Numbered from the stretch's first letter, positions 8,579 through 18,666 are shown. The stretch is DNA of 64,000 nt from Bacillus sp. FJAT-22090 (GCF_001278755.1 NZ_CP012601.1:3348154-3412153), one strand, 5' to 3'. A program made the numbers and translations. Notes: a model not told the origin generated them from the sequence alone.

Positions 8579-9667
8579 TTGTTAAAATGGATTATTCAAA
8601 TTGCATTCATTTTAATAGGAGGTACATTAGGGTTAATATTTTTACCGCACTTATATGAACTTATAAATTTATCCAATAACCCTTGGATTCATAATCCATA
8701 TGTATCTGTTATTATCGGTGCAATCATACTTTACGTTGCAGCATTATTTTTAACAGACTATTTAATTAATTTCATACGATGGATGGAAGAGCGTCTTTTG
8801 AAAGCCCCTATAGGTGACTTACTGTTTGGTACATTGGGGCTCGTCATTGGTTTGATTGTTGCATTTTTACTTGGAACAGCTATTAATAATATTGCTATAC
8901 CAGGTATAGGCTCGGTTGTGCCGGTGCTTTTATCTATTGTACTTGGTTATTTAGGTTTTCAAGTAGGGTTTAAAAAGCGGGATGAGCTTTTGCAAGTTTT
9001 TACTCCTACCAAGCAATCAGGAACTAAGAAGAAAACTCAAGAGGAAGAAGAGCAAGGTTTAATCACTGGAACATATAAACTTCTTGATACTAGCGTTATA
9101 ATTGATGGACGTATTGCGGATATTTCACAAACTGGATTTATGGAAGGTATATTGGTAGTTCCGCAATTTGTACTAACTGAGTTACAGCATATAGCAGACT
9201 CTTCAGATACATTAAAAAGAACTAGAGGACGTCGAGGGCTAGATGTATTGAAAACATTACAAACAGAACGTGCTTCTGCAGTAAAGATTGTAGAGGATGA
9301 TTTCGAAGACATTCAAGAAGTAGACATGAAGCTTATGCGTTTAGCGAAGAAGATGAATGGCATTGTTGTAACGAATGACTTCAACTTAAACAAAGTTTGC
9401 GATCTTCATCAGGTGCGGGTACTTAACATTAATGATCTGGCAAATGCGGTTAAACCAGTCGTTATTCCCGGGGAAATAATGCATGTAGTCGTAATTAAGG
9501 ATGGCAAGGAGCATAACCAAGGTGTTGCTTACCTAGACGATGGTACGATGATTGTTGTAGAAGGTGGGAAATCATATATTGGACAAGCGTTGAATGTGGA
9601 AGTGACAAGTGTACTTCAAACTTCAGCAGGTCGAATGATTTTTGCTAAACCACAAGACTCGAAATAA
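8579..9667 (+). CDS. yacL: PIN-domain and TRAM-domain membrane protein (YacL family)
   Basis: A 362-residue protein with four predicted membrane segments in the first 135 residues. A PIN/VapC-type nuclease fold follows (TYKLLDTSVIIDGRIADI, with acidic residues of the active site), then a C-terminal TRAM domain (about 290-350) that usually binds RNA. The cellular role of the family is not settled. I take the TTG at 8579 as start: GGAGG at 8566-8570 has 8 bp spacing and homologues begin MLK. A GTG at 8570 overlaps the Shine-Dalgarno and is rejected. It stands where disA-yacL is expected, but disA is missing. Confidence 0.9.
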   Translation: MLKWIIQIAFILIGGTLGLIFLPHLYELINLSNNPWIHNPYVSVIIGAIILYVAALFLTDYLINFIRWMEERLLKAPIGDLLFGTLGLVIGLIVAFLLGTAINNIAIPGIGSVVPVLLSIVLGYLGFQVGFKKRDELLQVFTPTKQSGTKKKTQEEEEQGLITGTYKLLDTSVIIDGRIADISQTGFMEGILVVPQFVLTELQHIADSSDTLKRTRGRRGLDVLKTLQTERASAVKIVEDDFEDIQEVDMKLMRLAKKMNGIVVTNDFNLNKVCDLHQVRVLNINDLANAVKPVVIPGEIMHVVVIKDGKEHNQGVAYLDDGTMIVVEGGKSYIGQALNVEVTSVLQTSAGRMIFAKPQDSK

Positions 9668-9673
9668 TAGGGG

Positions 9674-9715
9674 AGGGTTGTTTCCTAGATTTTCAATAGG
9701 ATAACACCCTTTTTC
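9674..9715 (+). terminator. Terminator after yacL
   Basis: AGGGTTGTTTCCTA (9674-9687) pairs, with two mismatches, with TAGGATAACACCCT (9697-9710), followed by five T. It separates yacL from the isoprenoid genes. Confidence 0.75.
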
Positions 9716-9744
9716 TATTGTTACATAGAGGAGAGAATTAGGGG

Positions 9745-10434
9745 ATGTATACGGTATTATTACCCGCTGCAGGCAGTGGGAAGCGCATGGGAGCAGGGCA
9801 GAATAAGCTTTTTTTGAAGTTGAGAGATGTTCCAATTTTAATACATACTTTGCGCGTTTTTGAGAATGACCCCATGTGTCAACACATTGTGTTAGCGGTT
9901 AAAAAAGAGGAACAGACATACATTGAACAATTATTATTGAAACACGAGATTACAAAAGTAGCAGCTATTACAGAAGGAGGAGCAGAACGTCAGCATAGTG
10001 TATATGCTTGTTTAAAAGCTTCTCCAAGCCAAGGGATTGTACTTGTACATGACGCAGCAAGACCGTTTATTAAACGAGGGGTTATTCACCAGCTTGTTGA
10101 AACTGCTACTCAATCGAGAGCAGCGGTAGCGGCAGTTCGCGCCAAAGATACGATGAAAAAAGTGGGAAATGGTATAATTCAAGAAACAGTAGATCGAGAA
10201 AGTTTATGGATTATTCAAACACCACAAGCTTTTCAGTTTGAGCTATTAGAAAAAGCAGAGCGTTTGGCAAATGAAGAAGGCTATTTAGGGACAGATGAAG
10301 CGATGCTAGTCGAACGTTTAGGAGAAAGTGTACATATCGTGGAAAGTACATACGATAATGTAAAAATGACTACGAAAGAAGATCTCCTTTTTGGTGAAGT
10401 GATTTTAAATAAAATGGAGCAGGAGGAACGATAA
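9745..10434 (+). CDS. ispD: 2-C-methyl-D-erythritol 4-phosphate cytidylyltransferase
   Basis: This enzyme joins CTP to MEP in the non-mevalonate isoprenoid pathway. The 229-residue protein shows the nucleotide-binding N-terminus [20 protein letters not shown] (about 4-23), the segment HDAARPF near 97-103 and KDTMKKV, all typical of IspD. The ATG at 9745 is preceded by GAGGAGAG at a longish distance. One base separates it from ispF, so the two consecutive-pathway enzymes are translated together. Confidence 0.96.
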   Translation: MYTVLLPAAGSGKRMGAGQNKLFLKLRDVPILIHTLRVFENDPMCQHIVLAVKKEEQTYIEQLLLKHEITKVAAITEGGAERQHSVYACLKASPSQGIVLVHDAARPFIKRGVIHQLVETATQSRAAVAAVRAKDTMKKVGNGIIQETVDRESLWIIQTPQAFQFELLEKAERLANEEGYLGTDEAMLVERLGESVHIVESTYDNVKMTTKEDLLFGEVILNKMEQEER

Positions 10435-10435
10435 G

Positions 10436-10915
10436 ATGATACGAGTTGGACAAGGATTTGACGTACATGAATTTGCGGAAAATCGCCCTTTAATAATTGG
10501 AGGAGTTACAATTCCTTACGAAAGAGGACTAATTGGACATTCAGATGCAGATGTATTGCTTCATACGATTACAGATGCAGCACTTGGAGCAATTGGTGAA
10601 GGGGATATCGGCAAACATTTCCCGGATACAGATCCTGATTTTAAAGATGCAGATTCAGCCAAGCTATTGGAGCATATTTGGAAACTAGTAGATGCTCGCG
10701 GATACAAATTAGGTAATATCGATTGTACGATTATTGCACAAAAGCCTAAAATGGCACCCTATATTGAGGCAATTCGTGTGCGTGTGGCGGAGTTGCTTCA
10801 AGCGGATGTATCCCAAGTAAATGTGAAGGCAACAACAACAGAAAAGCTTGGATTTACAGGACGTGAAGAAGGAATTGCTTCAATGGCGACAATATTGCTT
10901 ATAAAGAAAGACTAA
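10436..10915 (+). CDS. ispF: 2-C-methyl-D-erythritol 2,4-cyclodiphosphate synthase
   Basis: A 159-residue trimeric enzyme that forms the cyclic diphosphate two steps after IspD. The metal ligands D9, H11 (GFDVHEF) and H43 ([15 protein letters not shown]) are present, as is the signature [15 protein letters not shown] near the C-terminus. Its Shine-Dalgarno AGGAGG lies inside the end of ispD. Confidence 0.97.
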   Translation: MIRVGQGFDVHEFAENRPLIIGGVTIPYERGLIGHSDADVLLHTITDAALGAIGEGDIGKHFPDTDPDFKDADSAKLLEHIWKLVDARGYKLGNIDCTIIAQKPKMAPYIEAIRVRVAELLQADVSQVNVKATTTEKLGFTGREEGIASMATILLIKKD

Positions 10916-11053
10916 CTTTTAAAAAGACGTTAGCAGTGGTAGAATAAATAAAGTTTATCCCGCTTTATGGATAGTAAGATAAGGTCATCTGTAAAGGAAA
11001 CTTTCACAAGCTGAAGTTTCACTTTATATGAACGAAAACTAGGAGGATTTACA

Positions 11054-12517
11054 ATGACACAAGAAGTTCGCGTACGATACGCGCCAAGTCCAACAGGGTA
11101 TTTACATATCGGAGGGGCACGAACAGCATTATTTAACTATTTATTTGCACGTCACAATAACGGGAAGTTTATCGTTCGTATCGAGGATACAGATATTGAA
11201 CGTAATGTAGAAGGTGGCGAGTTATCTCAGCTTGAAAATCTTAAATGGTTAGGTATCGAATATGACGAGTCAGTTGATATTGGTGGACCATACGCACCTT
11301 ATCGTCAAATGGAACGACTAGATATTTATACAAAGCATGCTGAAGAAATGTTAGAAAAAGGGCAGGCGTATAAATGTTTCTGTACTTCAGAGGAATTAGA
11401 AGCAGAACGTGAAGTGCAAAAAGCAAACGGTATAGCTGCGCCTATGTACAACGGTAAATGTCGTCATTTATCTGCAACAGAAGTCCAAGAAAAAGAAAAT
11501 GCAGGTATGCCTTATACTATCCGTATGCGTGTTCCTGAAAATGTAACCTACACATTTGAGGATTTAGTTCGTGGATCCGTTACTTTTGAATCCAAAGATA
11601 TTGGTGACTGGGTACTTGTAAAAGCAAATGGCATTCCAACATATAACTATGCGGTAGTTTTAGATGATCACTTTATGAAAATTTCCCATGTATTCCGTGG
11701 GGAAGAGCATTTATCTAACACTCCAAAACAATTAATGATATTTGATGCGTTTGGGTGGGAATATCCTGCATACGGTCACATGACGTTAATCATTAATGAA
11801 AATCGTAAAAAGCTTTCAAAACGTGACGAGTCTATTATTCAATTTGTTACGCAATACAAAGATCTAGGTTACTTACCTGAAGCAATGTTCAACTTCTTTG
11901 CACTTTTAGGATGGTCTCCTGAAGGGGAAGAAGAGATATTCTCTAAAGAGGAAATTATAAAAATATTTGATGTGAATCGTTTATCTAAATCACCTTCCAT
12001 GTTTGATAAACAAAAATTAACGTGGATGAATAATCAATATATTAAGCAATTACCACTTGAAAAAGTAGTGCAACTAGCATTGCCACACTTACAAAAGGCG
12101 GAGCTACTTCCAGCAGAACTATCGGAGGAACAACATGCTTGGGCAACGAAGCTTATTGCTCTATACCACGATCAAATGAGCTTTGGTGCTGAAATAGTTG
12201 AATTGTCATCACAGTTCTTTGAACATGAGATTGCATATACTGAAGAAGCGGAAGAAGTGTTAGCAGGTGAACAAGTTTCAGAGGTAATGGCTGCATTCAA
12301 AGCAAAGTTAGAAACTTTAGAAATATTTGAAGCAGCTGAAATTAAAGCTGCGATCAAAGCAGTTCAAAAAGAAACTGGCCATAAAGGGAAAAATTTATTT
12401 ATGCCAATCCGTGTAGTAACAACTGGTCAAACACATGGTCCTGAGTTGGCAGATGCTATCAGTCTTATCGGAAAAGATAATGTAATTGCTCGAGTGGCTA
12501 AATACGCAAAACAATAA
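11054..12517 (+). CDS. gltX: Glutamate--tRNA ligase
   Basis: A 487-residue class I aminoacyl-tRNA synthetase. The HIGH motif appears as HIGG near 18-21 and the KMSKS equivalent as KLSKR at 253-257. Bacillales lack a glutaminyl-tRNA synthetase, so this enzyme is normally non-discriminating and also charges tRNA-Gln with glutamate. The ATG at 11054 follows AGGAGG. The 138 bp upstream hold a small hairpin (GAAACTT...AAGTTTC near 10997-11020) but no T-box. Confidence 0.97.
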   Translation: MTQEVRVRYAPSPTGYLHIGGARTALFNYLFARHNNGKFIVRIEDTDIERNVEGGELSQLENLKWLGIEYDESVDIGGPYAPYRQMERLDIYTKHAEEMLEKGQAYKCFCTSEELEAEREVQKANGIAAPMYNGKCRHLSATEVQEKENAGMPYTIRMRVPENVTYTFEDLVRGSVTFESKDIGDWVLVKANGIPTYNYAVVLDDHFMKISHVFRGEEHLSNTPKQLMIFDAFGWEYPAYGHMTLIINENRKKLSKRDESIIQFVTQYKDLGYLPEAMFNFFALLGWSPEGEEEIFSKEEIIKIFDVNRLSKSPSMFDKQKLTWMNNQYIKQLPLEKVVQLALPHLQKAELLPAELSEEQHAWATKLIALYHDQMSFGAEIVELSSQFFEHEIAYTEEAEEVLAGEQVSEVMAAFKAKLETLEIFEAAEIKAAIKAVQKETGHKGKNLFMPIRVVTTGQTHGPELADAISLIGKDNVIARVAKYAKQ

Positions 12518-12519
12518 TA

Positions 12520-12548
12520 TTGACTTTCCTCTAGTAAGGTGTGAAAAT
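12520..12548 (+). promoter_or_regulatory. Putative promoter for cysE-cysS
   Basis: TTGACT at 12520-12525 is followed after 17 bp by GAAAAT (12543-12548), a weak -10. The T-box leader starts shortly after, which supports transcription beginning here. Confidence 0.45.
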
Positions 12549-12574
12549 GAGGATACAAATTCCGAACGGAAGCT

Positions 12575-12822
12575 AGAAAAAGCAAGGATGAGGAGAAGTA
12601 AGTAACACAAGTTCTTTAGAGAGGACCATCACCGGCTGAAAGTGGTCTGAACCAATGAGTTACTGAAATGCACCTCTGAGTGCCATGCCGAACATGTCAG
12701 TAGGCTGGACGTATCATCTGCGTTAAGGATGCGAAGTGGGAAGGGTGTTTTATTTGCCTTTTCAATCAGAGTGGAACCGCGCCCAAAGCGTCTCTGTCTA
12801 TTTATAGACAGGGACGCTTTTT
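12575..12822 (+). ncRNA. T-box riboswitch, probably tRNA-Cys specific
   Basis: Stem I elements are visible, including AAGGATGAGGAGAAGTAAG and the AGTTCTTTAGAGAGG distal region. The specifier region reads GAAATGCACC, giving codon TGC (Cys) at 12669-12671. The conserved T-box AGAGTGGAACCGCGCC is at 12768-12783, followed by the terminator AAAGCGTCTCTGTCTA pairing with TAGACAGGGACGCTTT and a T run (12785-12822). Uncharged tRNA-Cys would favour the antiterminator and allow cysE-cysS transcription. This fits the serine acetyltransferase and Cys-tRNA ligase genes downstream. Confidence 0.93.
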
Positions 12823-12887
12823 ATTGTGGAAGAAAAGTTTAGCTTTTCCTACAACGTTTACATGTTTCTAAGAAAGGAGAAAAAAGG

Positions 12888-13574
12888 ATGTTTGAGCGAA
12901 TCAAAGAAGACATAGCAGTTGTATTTGAACAAGATCCTGCAGCAACAAGTATCCTGGAAGTAGTATTAACATACTCGGGTTTACATGCTATTTGGAGTCA
13001 TCGGATTGCACACGCTTTTTATAATAAGAAATTATTTTTCCTCGCACGTGTTATTTCGCAAATTAGCCGATTTTTCACTGGTATTGAAATTCACCCGGGT
13101 GCGAAGATTGGAAGACGTTTTTTTATCGACCACGGAATGGGTGTTGTCATCGGGGAAACCTGTGAAATAGGGGAAGATTGTACGATATATCAAGGTGTCA
13201 CATTGGGTGGTACAGGAAAAGAAAAAGGAAAAAGACATCCTACGCTTGCCAATAATGTATTAATAGCAACTGGTGCCAAAGTGTTAGGTTCGATTACAAT
13301 TGGAGAAAATAGTAAGGTGGGAGCAGGGTCTGTTGTTTTAAAAGATGTTCCAATGAACTCAACAGTAGTTGGTATACCTGGAGTAGTTGTAATTCAAGAT
13401 GGAGTGAAAGTAAAGCAAAATGCACATCATCAAGATTTGAATCACCAAGACTTACCGGATCCGTTCGCTGATCGATGTAGAGAGATGGAGTATGAAATAA
13501 AAAATTTACAAGAAGAAGTAGAAAGACTTAAAAAGGAAAAGGAGATAAGTATACATGGCAATACAAATTTTTAA
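12888..13574 (+). CDS. cysE: Serine O-acetyltransferase
   Basis: A 228-residue enzyme that makes O-acetylserine, the first step of cysteine synthesis. It has a helical N-terminus and then a left-handed beta-helix of hexapeptide repeats ([19 protein letters not shown] onwards, about 64-165). The active-site region [10 protein letters not shown] contains the catalytic His. The C-terminal tail after about 195 is charged and may form a coiled coil. AAAGGAG precedes the ATG. It overlaps cysS by 20 bp, and both lie under the tRNA-Cys T-box. Confidence 0.96.
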   Translation: MFERIKEDIAVVFEQDPAATSILEVVLTYSGLHAIWSHRIAHAFYNKKLFFLARVISQISRFFTGIEIHPGAKIGRRFFIDHGMGVVIGETCEIGEDCTIYQGVTLGGTGKEKGKRHPTLANNVLIATGAKVLGSITIGENSKVGAGSVVLKDVPMNSTVVGIPGVVVIQDGVKVKQNAHHQDLNHQDLPDPFADRCREMEYEIKNLQEEVERLKKEKEISIHGNTNF

Positions 13575-14955
13575 TACATTAAAACGTGAAAAAGAACCCT
13601 TTGTACCAATGGAAGAGGGAAAGGTAAAAATGTATGTTTGTGGACCAACAGTATATAACTACATTCATATCGGGAATGCTCGTCCAGTGATCGTATACGA
13701 TACGGTACGAAAATATTTGCAATATCGAGGATATGAAGTAACGTACGTATCCAACTTCACAGATGTGGATGACAAAATTATTAAAGCTGCAAATGAGTTA
13801 GGTGAAGAGGTTTCTGAGTTAACAGAACGTTTTATTGAAGCTTATTTTGCAGACGTAGAGGCATTAGGATGCAACCGAGCTGATTCGCACCCTCGTGTGA
13901 CCGATCACATGACCGAAATAATAGATTTTATTAAAGTGTTAGAAGAAAAAGGCTATGCGTATGAATCTCAAGGTGATGTATACTACCGCACAAGAAAGTT
14001 TGAAGGTTATGGAAAGCTTTCTCACCAATCGGTCGATGATTTAAAAGTTGGTGCACGCATCGAGGCCGGTGAAAAGAAAGAAGATGCTTTAGACTTTGCA
14101 TTATGGAAAGCTGCGAAGCCAGGAGAGATTTTCTGGGAGAGCCCATGGGGCCAAGGACGTCCAGGGTGGCACATTGAATGTTCGGTAATGGCTCGAGAAG
14201 TACTAGGTGATACAATTGATATCCATGCTGGTGGGCAAGATTTAACTTTCCCACATCATGAAAATGAAATTGCACAATCAGAAGCAAGAACAGGTAAAAC
14301 ATTTGCGAGATATTGGATGCATAATGGCTACATCAATATTGACAATGAAAAAATGTCTAAATCACTAGGTAACTTCGTTTTAGTAAATGATATTCGTCAA
14401 AATATTGATCCACAAGTATTGCGTTTATTCATGCTGAGTGTACATTATCGTCACCCAATTAACTATTCCGGTGATTTAGTAGAACAAGCGGAAGCTGGCC
14501 TAGAACGTATCCGTACATCGTATGCAAATGTGTTACATCGCTTAGACGCTACAGCGGACTTAGGTGACCATCATGATATTTGGATGCACAAAATAGGAGA
14601 AGTAAAAGAGCAATTTATCACTGCAATGGATGACGATTTTAACACAGCGAACGGAATTGCTGCAGTTTTTGAATTATCTAAGCTAGCAAATACGTATCTA
14701 TTAGAAAAACAGACTTCTGAAAATGTGTTAAAGCAATTCTTAACAATTTTTGATGAACTGACTACAGTATTGGGAATTTCTCTCCAACAAGAAAAAGAAG
14801 TATTGGATGAAGAAATTGATGCATTAATAGAAGAACGAAATCAAGCGAGAAAGAATCGCAATTTTGCTCGTGCAGATGAAATAAGAGATCAATTAAAAGA
14901 AATGAATATTATTTTAGAAGATACAGCGCAAGGTATCCGATGGAAAAGAGGATAA
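13555..14955 (+). CDS. cysS: Cysteine--tRNA ligase
   Basis: A 466-residue class I synthetase with HIGH motif HIGN near 37-40 ([10 protein letters not shown]), KMSKS near 266-270 and a zinc-site cysteine C29 in [10 protein letters not shown]. The ATG at 13555 lies inside the end of cysE with AAAAGGAG upstream. It charges tRNA-Cys, the same tRNA that the leader at 12575 senses. Confidence 0.97.
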   Translation: MAIQIFNTLKREKEPFVPMEEGKVKMYVCGPTVYNYIHIGNARPVIVYDTVRKYLQYRGYEVTYVSNFTDVDDKIIKAANELGEEVSELTERFIEAYFADVEALGCNRADSHPRVTDHMTEIIDFIKVLEEKGYAYESQGDVYYRTRKFEGYGKLSHQSVDDLKVGARIEAGEKKEDALDFALWKAAKPGEIFWESPWGQGRPGWHIECSVMAREVLGDTIDIHAGGQDLTFPHHENEIAQSEARTGKTFARYWMHNGYINIDNEKMSKSLGNFVLVNDIRQNIDPQVLRLFMLSVHYRHPINYSGDLVEQAEAGLERIRTSYANVLHRLDATADLGDHHDIWMHKIGEVKEQFITAMDDDFNTANGIAAVFELSKLANTYLLEKQTSENVLKQFLTIFDELTTVLGISLQQEKEVLDEEIDALIEERNQARKNRNFARADEIRDQLKEMNIILEDTAQGIRWKRG

Positions 14956-14959
14956 ACTT

Positions 14960-15379
14960 ATGACTAACTTTAAGTTATCCGATGTTAAACAATTAAACTC
15001 GTTAGCTTTAGCTTATATGGGAGATGCTGTCTTCGAACAAGTCGTTCGAGAGCATCTCATTCGTTCTGGTCGAGTTAAGCCAAACATATTGCACAGAGAA
15101 GGAACTAAGTATGTATCTGCAAAAGCACAGGCGACGATTGTTCACGAGCTTTTAGATAAAAAAATCCTAACAGAAGAGGAACTTGCGGTATTAAAAAGGG
15201 GTAGAAATGCAAAGTCTGGTACTGTACCGAAAAATACAGATGTCCAAACATATCATTATAGTACTGCGTTTGAAGCATTAGTAGGAAGCTTATATCTAAG
15301 TGAGCAAAAAGAACGGTTGGAAGAATTACTTCTATTTTCAATTGAATTTATTGACGGACAGAAAGGGGAGAAGAAGTAA
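14960..15379 (+). CDS. mrnC: Mini-ribonuclease 3 (MrnC)
   Basis: A 139-residue RNase III-like nuclease lacking the double-stranded RNA-binding domain. In B. subtilis it trims 23S rRNA precursor ends. The RNase III-type segment [18 protein letters not shown] (about 17-34) and a second acidic site near [12 protein letters not shown] are present. It lies 4 bp after cysS and directly abuts rlmB, as in B. subtilis. Confidence 0.94.
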   Translation: MTNFKLSDVKQLNSLALAYMGDAVFEQVVREHLIRSGRVKPNILHREGTKYVSAKAQATIVHELLDKKILTEEELAVLKRGRNAKSGTVPKNTDVQTYHYSTAFEALVGSLYLSEQKERLEELLLFSIEFIDGQKGEKK

Positions 15380-16135
15380 ATGGCAGAGAATACAGAACAA
15401 ACGGGAGAAATTATCGCTGGGAAAAACCCCGTTGTAGAAGCGCTACGTTCAGGAAGAGATATGAATAAAGTGTGGATTGCTGAAGGCATACAAAAAAGCG
15501 GAGTCTCGGAAATAATTCAATTAGCTAAGGAAGCGGGAATCATCGTTCAATTCGTTCCAAAAAAGAAATTAGATAACTTGACCGATGCCAATCACCAAGG
15601 GATCGTTGCTTCGGTTGCAGCTTATCGATATGCGGAACTGGATGATTTGTTTGAATTAGCTGCAAGTAAACAAGAAGATCCTCTTTTTATAATTTTGGAT
15701 GAAATCGAAGATCCACATAATCTTGGGTCTATTATGAGAACAGCAGATGCGGTTGGGGCACACGGTATTATAATTCCAAAAAGACGTGCTGTGGGACTAA
15801 CTGCAGTTGTTGCTAAGGCATCTACTGGAGCAATTGAGCATATTCCGGTGTATCGAGCTGGAAATCTAGCGCAAACGGTGGATGAGTTAAAAGAACGTGG
15901 AGTTTGGATTGCAGGGACAGATGCTACAAAGTCCACTGACTATCGTCATATGGATGCAACACTTCCATTAGCGCTTATTATTGGTAGTGAAGGTAAAGGG
16001 ATGAGTCGTTTATTAAAAGATAAGTGTGATTTCTTATACCATTTACCAATGGTCGGTCATGTAACAAGTTTAAATGCGTCTGTTGCTGCGTCTATACTTT
16101 TATACGAAGTATTGCGTGTAAGACGTCCTCTTTAA
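15380..16135 (+). CDS. rlmB: 23S rRNA (guanosine-2'-O-)-methyltransferase RlmB
   Basis: A 251-residue SPOUT-class (TrmH-type) methyltransferase. The N-terminal substrate-binding part begins GKNPVVEALRSGR. The knot-forming motifs are DEIEDPHNLGSIMRTADA near 107-124, IIGSEGKGMSRLL near 199-211 and LNASVAASILLYE near the end. The ATG at 15380 follows the mrnC stop without a gap. Confidence 0.94.
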   Translation: MAENTEQTGEIIAGKNPVVEALRSGRDMNKVWIAEGIQKSGVSEIIQLAKEAGIIVQFVPKKKLDNLTDANHQGIVASVAAYRYAELDDLFELAASKQEDPLFIILDEIEDPHNLGSIMRTADAVGAHGIIIPKRRAVGLTAVVAKASTGAIEHIPVYRAGNLAQTVDELKERGVWIAGTDATKSTDYRHMDATLPLALIIGSEGKGMSRLLKDKCDFLYHLPMVGHVTSLNASVAASILLYEVLRVRRPL

Positions 16136-16145
16136 GGATAACCTG

Positions 16146-16655
16146 ATGCAAATTCTTCTTGTCGATGGTTATAATATCATCGGCGCATGGAAAGAGTTAA
16201 GAGTTTTAAAGCAAGAAAAACTACTAGACGCAAGAGACCGACTTCTGGAACTGATGGCTGAATATAAAGCGTTTACGGGTATTCGTGTAATTGTCGTATT
16301 TGACGCACATTTAGTTCCGGGAATTGAAAATAAGCAGAAGCAACGTGATGTAGAAGTTATTTTTACTCGAACAAACGAAACAGCAGATGAGCGAATTGAG
16401 AAGCTTACAAGAGAATTAAGTGGTAGAAAAATAGAAATTTATGTAGCTACTTCTGATATGACGGAGCAAAGAGTTATTTTTGGACAAGGCGCATTAAGAA
16501 AATCTGCTCGAGAATTTGAAATTGAAATGACGGCTATATCGTCGAATATAACGAAAAAAGTGAGGTATATTCAAGATAATAAGCCGTCTTCCAAGATCCC
16601 TCTAACGGACGAAATTGCAGAAATTTTCGAAAAATGGCGAAGAGGAATGAAATGA
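16146..16655 (+). CDS. rae1: Ribosome-dependent endoribonuclease Rae1 (YacP, NYN domain)
   Basis: A 169-residue NYN/PIN-like nuclease. The N-terminus LLVDGYNIIGAW holds the first catalytic Asp. The segments VVFDAH near 54-59, NETADERIEKL and YVATSDMTEQ supply further acidic residues. In B. subtilis this protein cleaves mRNA on the ribosome. It starts 10 bp after rlmB and lies just before sigH, the same order as in B. subtilis. Confidence 0.92.
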   Translation: MQILLVDGYNIIGAWKELRVLKQEKLLDARDRLLELMAEYKAFTGIRVIVVFDAHLVPGIENKQKQRDVEVIFTRTNETADERIEKLTRELSGRKIEIYVATSDMTEQRVIFGQGALRKSAREFEIEMTAISSNITKKVRYIQDNKPSSKIPLTDEIAEIFEKWRRGMK

Positions 16656-16659
16656 TGCA

Positions 16660-16689
16660 TTGACTGGATAAATTTTCTTCCTGTATACT
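16660..16689 (+). promoter_or_regulatory. sigH promoter
   Basis: TTGACT (16660-16665) and TATACT (16684-16689) are separated by 18 bp, 37 bp before the sigH start codon. It allows sigH to be transcribed apart from the upstream cysE operon. Confidence 0.65.
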
Positions 16690-16725
16690 TGTGATAACTA
16701 TCGTAAACTTGCAGAGGTGACTTCA

Positions 16726-17370
16726 TTGGAAAAGATCGAACATAATCTACAACAATTAGATAGTTTACAAGATGAGGAGCTTGTAGAGATGGTTCATCAA
16801 GGTAACACTGAAGCGCTTGATTATTTAATTACGAAATATCGTTCTTTCGTTCGAATGAAAGGCAGATCCTATTTTTTAATAGGAGCAGACAAGGAAGATA
16901 TTCTTCAAGAAGGTATGATAGGATTATATAAAGCGATTCGTGATTTTAAAGAAGAAAAGCTAGCATCCTTTCGAGCTTTCGCAGAGTTATGTATTACTCG
17001 ACAAATCATTACAGCGATAAAAACTGCTACACGTCAAAAACATATTCCACTTAATTCTTATGTTTCGCTGGACAAGCCAATCTATGATGAAGAATCGGAT
17101 CGGACATTGATGGATATGATTGCCGGTTCGGTAATAGATGATCCGGAAGAATTGATAATCAATCGAGAAGACTATGATTATATGGAAGAGAAAATGGCAG
17201 AAATTTTAAGTGAACTGGAACAACAAGTTCTAGCGCTATACTTGGATGGGCAGTCTTATCAAGAAATATCAGAAGAACTAAATCGGCACGTAAAATCAAT
17301 TGACAATGCACTCCAGCGAGTGAAACGTAAGCTAGAGAGATATATGGAGATTGGTAGTAATTATGCCTAA
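16726..17370 (+). CDS. sigH: RNA polymerase sigma factor SigH
   Basis: A 214-residue sigma-70-family factor. In Bacillales it drives genes for entry into sporulation and for competence. Region 2 reads DALDYLITKYRSFVRMKGRS and EDILQEGMIGLYKAIRDF, and region 4 reads YQEISEELNRHVKSIDNALQ near the C-terminus; both are nearly identical to B. subtilis SigH as I recall it. I take the TTG at 16726, five bases after AGAGGTGA. A GTG at 16717 lies within that Shine-Dalgarno and is less likely. Confidence 0.95.
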   Translation: MEKIEHNLQQLDSLQDEELVEMVHQGNTEALDYLITKYRSFVRMKGRSYFLIGADKEDILQEGMIGLYKAIRDFKEEKLASFRAFAELCITRQIITAIKTATRQKHIPLNSYVSLDKPIYDEESDRTLMDMIAGSVIDDPEELIINREDYDYMEEKMAEILSELEQQVLALYLDGQSYQEISEELNRHVKSIDNALQRVKRKLERYMEIGSNYA

Positions 17371-17445
17371 ACACTGGGATTTTGTTGACACTGAATTAGT
17401 AAAATGATAATCTTGAAAAAGATTACACGCCAAAAAGGTGAGAAA

Positions 17446-17592
17446 ATGACAAAGAAAATTGTCTTGAGTTGTGAGAAATGTGGAAACCGAAATTATTCGT
17501 TTCCTACATCGAAAGAAAGTGCAACACGTGTAGAACTAAAAAAATATTGTTCGCACTGTAACGAGCATACACTTCATAAACAAACATTATGA
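17446..17592 (+). CDS. rpmG: 50S ribosomal protein L33
   Basis: A 48-residue L33 of the zinc-binding (C+) form, with CEKC near 9-12 and CSHC near 35-38. The ATG at 17446 follows AAAGGTGAG. An upstream in-frame ATG at 17404 would add 14 residues not seen in the family. It leads the rpmG-secE-nusG group. Confidence 0.93.
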   Translation: MTKKIVLSCEKCGNRNYSFPTSKESATRVELKKYCSHCNEHTLHKQTL

Positions 17593-17637
17593 GTATGTAA
17601 AAAAAAGATAGATTTTCCGTGTGGAGGTTTAGCTAGA

Positions 17638-17823
17638 ATGGCTAATGTTGGAGGATTCTTTAAAAATGTAATGTCCGAAATGAGAAAAGTGAGCTGGCCA
17701 AAAAAGAAAGAGCTTACGAAATATACAATGATTGTACTTGCAACTGTTGTAATTATGGCTGTATTCTTTGCTGTAGTAGATTTAGGGATTTCAGAACTTT
17801 TCCGTTGGTATTTGGATTTATAA
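17638..17823 (+). CDS. secE: Preprotein translocase subunit SecE
   Basis: A 61-residue short SecE with a single membrane segment (about 31-51, MIVLATVVIMAVFFAVVDLG), preceded by the conserved MRKVSWPKKKEL. It clamps SecY, which is encoded at 49758. AGGTTTAG upstream is a modest ribosome binding site. Confidence 0.95.
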   Translation: MANVGGFFKNVMSEMRKVSWPKKKELTKYTMIVLATVVIMAVFFAVVDLGISELFRWYLDL

Positions 17824-17850
17824 AATGTAGTATGTTAATATTTTTGAAAT

Positions 17851-17882
17851 AGCCCGTCTTATTTAAACGAACGGGTTTTTTC
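17851..17882 (+). terminator. Terminator between secE and nusG
   Basis: CCCGT (17852-17856) pairs with ACGGG (17871-17875), followed by six T. The stem is short, so read-through into nusG is likely. Confidence 0.6.
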
Positions 17883-17925
17883 ATTTGTCTGAGAAAAGGA
17901 GGGAAGGACGATTAGTCCGTCAACT

Positions 17926-18459
17926 ATGGAAAAAAATTGGTATGTCGTTCATACTTACTCTGGGTATGAAAATAAAGTAAAAGCAAACTTAGAAAAACGT
18001 GTAGAAACTATGGGGATGCAAGATAAAATTTTCCGAGTATACATCCCTGAACAGGAAGAAACAGATATTAAAGATGGAAAAAAACGTGTTGTAACGAGAA
18101 AAACTTTTCCTGGGTATGTATTCGTTGAACTTATTATGACGGATGATGCTTGGTATGTAGTTCGAAATACACCTGGTGTAACAGGATTCTTAGGTTCATC
18201 TGGCGGAGGGACAAAACCAACTCCTATAGCTCCTGAAGAAGTTCAATCTATGTTAAAACAAATGGGTAATACCGAAGGTAAAGTGGAAATTGATATTGAA
18301 ATCGGTGAATTAGTAGAAGTGCTAGAAGGACCATTTGCTCATTTCCAAGGTAAAGTAGAAACAATCGATACTGCTAAAGGTAAAGTAACTGTTTCAGTTG
18401 ATATGTTTGGTCGTGAAACTAATATGGAGTTAGACTTCGATCAATTAACAAAGATATAA
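17926..18459 (+). CDS. nusG: Transcription termination/antitermination protein NusG
   Basis: A 177-residue factor that binds RNA polymerase and modulates pausing. It has an NGN domain (MEKNWYVVHTYSGYENKVKA to about 105) with RNTPGVTGFLG, then a KOW domain (about 127-175, GPFAHFQGKVETID). The family normally starts MEKNW, matching the ATG at 17926. However, the only Shine-Dalgarno (AAAGGAGGG, 17896-17903) lies 22 bases upstream. It is ideally spaced for an in-frame ATT at 17911, which would add MSPST. Confidence 0.95.
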   Translation: MEKNWYVVHTYSGYENKVKANLEKRVETMGMQDKIFRVYIPEQEETDIKDGKKRVVTRKTFPGYVFVELIMTDDAWYVVRNTPGVTGFLGSSGGGTKPTPIAPEEVQSMLKQMGNTEGKVEIDIEIGELVEVLEGPFAHFQGKVETIDTAKGKVTVSVDMFGRETNMELDFDQLTKI

Positions 18460-18559
18460 TTCTTGTCGGACTGGGTACAGAAGCTTTTTATACAATCAGA
18501 AATGATACGTTTAAATTTTGAGCTAGTTCACGCCAAAAAATATTATTTTCCATTGTTAC

Positions 18560-18588
18560 TTGCTAAAGGTTGAAAATAGTGGTATCAT
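18560..18588 (+). promoter_or_regulatory. rplK promoter
   Basis: TTGCTA (18560-18565) and TATCAT (18583-18588) are exactly 17 bp apart. A small hairpin (CAGACT...AGTCTG, near 18597-18615) lies in the resulting leader. Confidence 0.55.
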
Positions 18589-18666
18589 TTCAAAGGTCAG
18601 ACTGAAAATTAGTCTGCATGAATTTTTATAATGTTATCGGCAATTCGCTGAGAGACAGATATTTGA

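Noticed and set aside
10916-11053. T-box before gltX
   Set aside because: No T-box core (GTGGAACCGCG) or terminator is present; only a small hairpin is visible.
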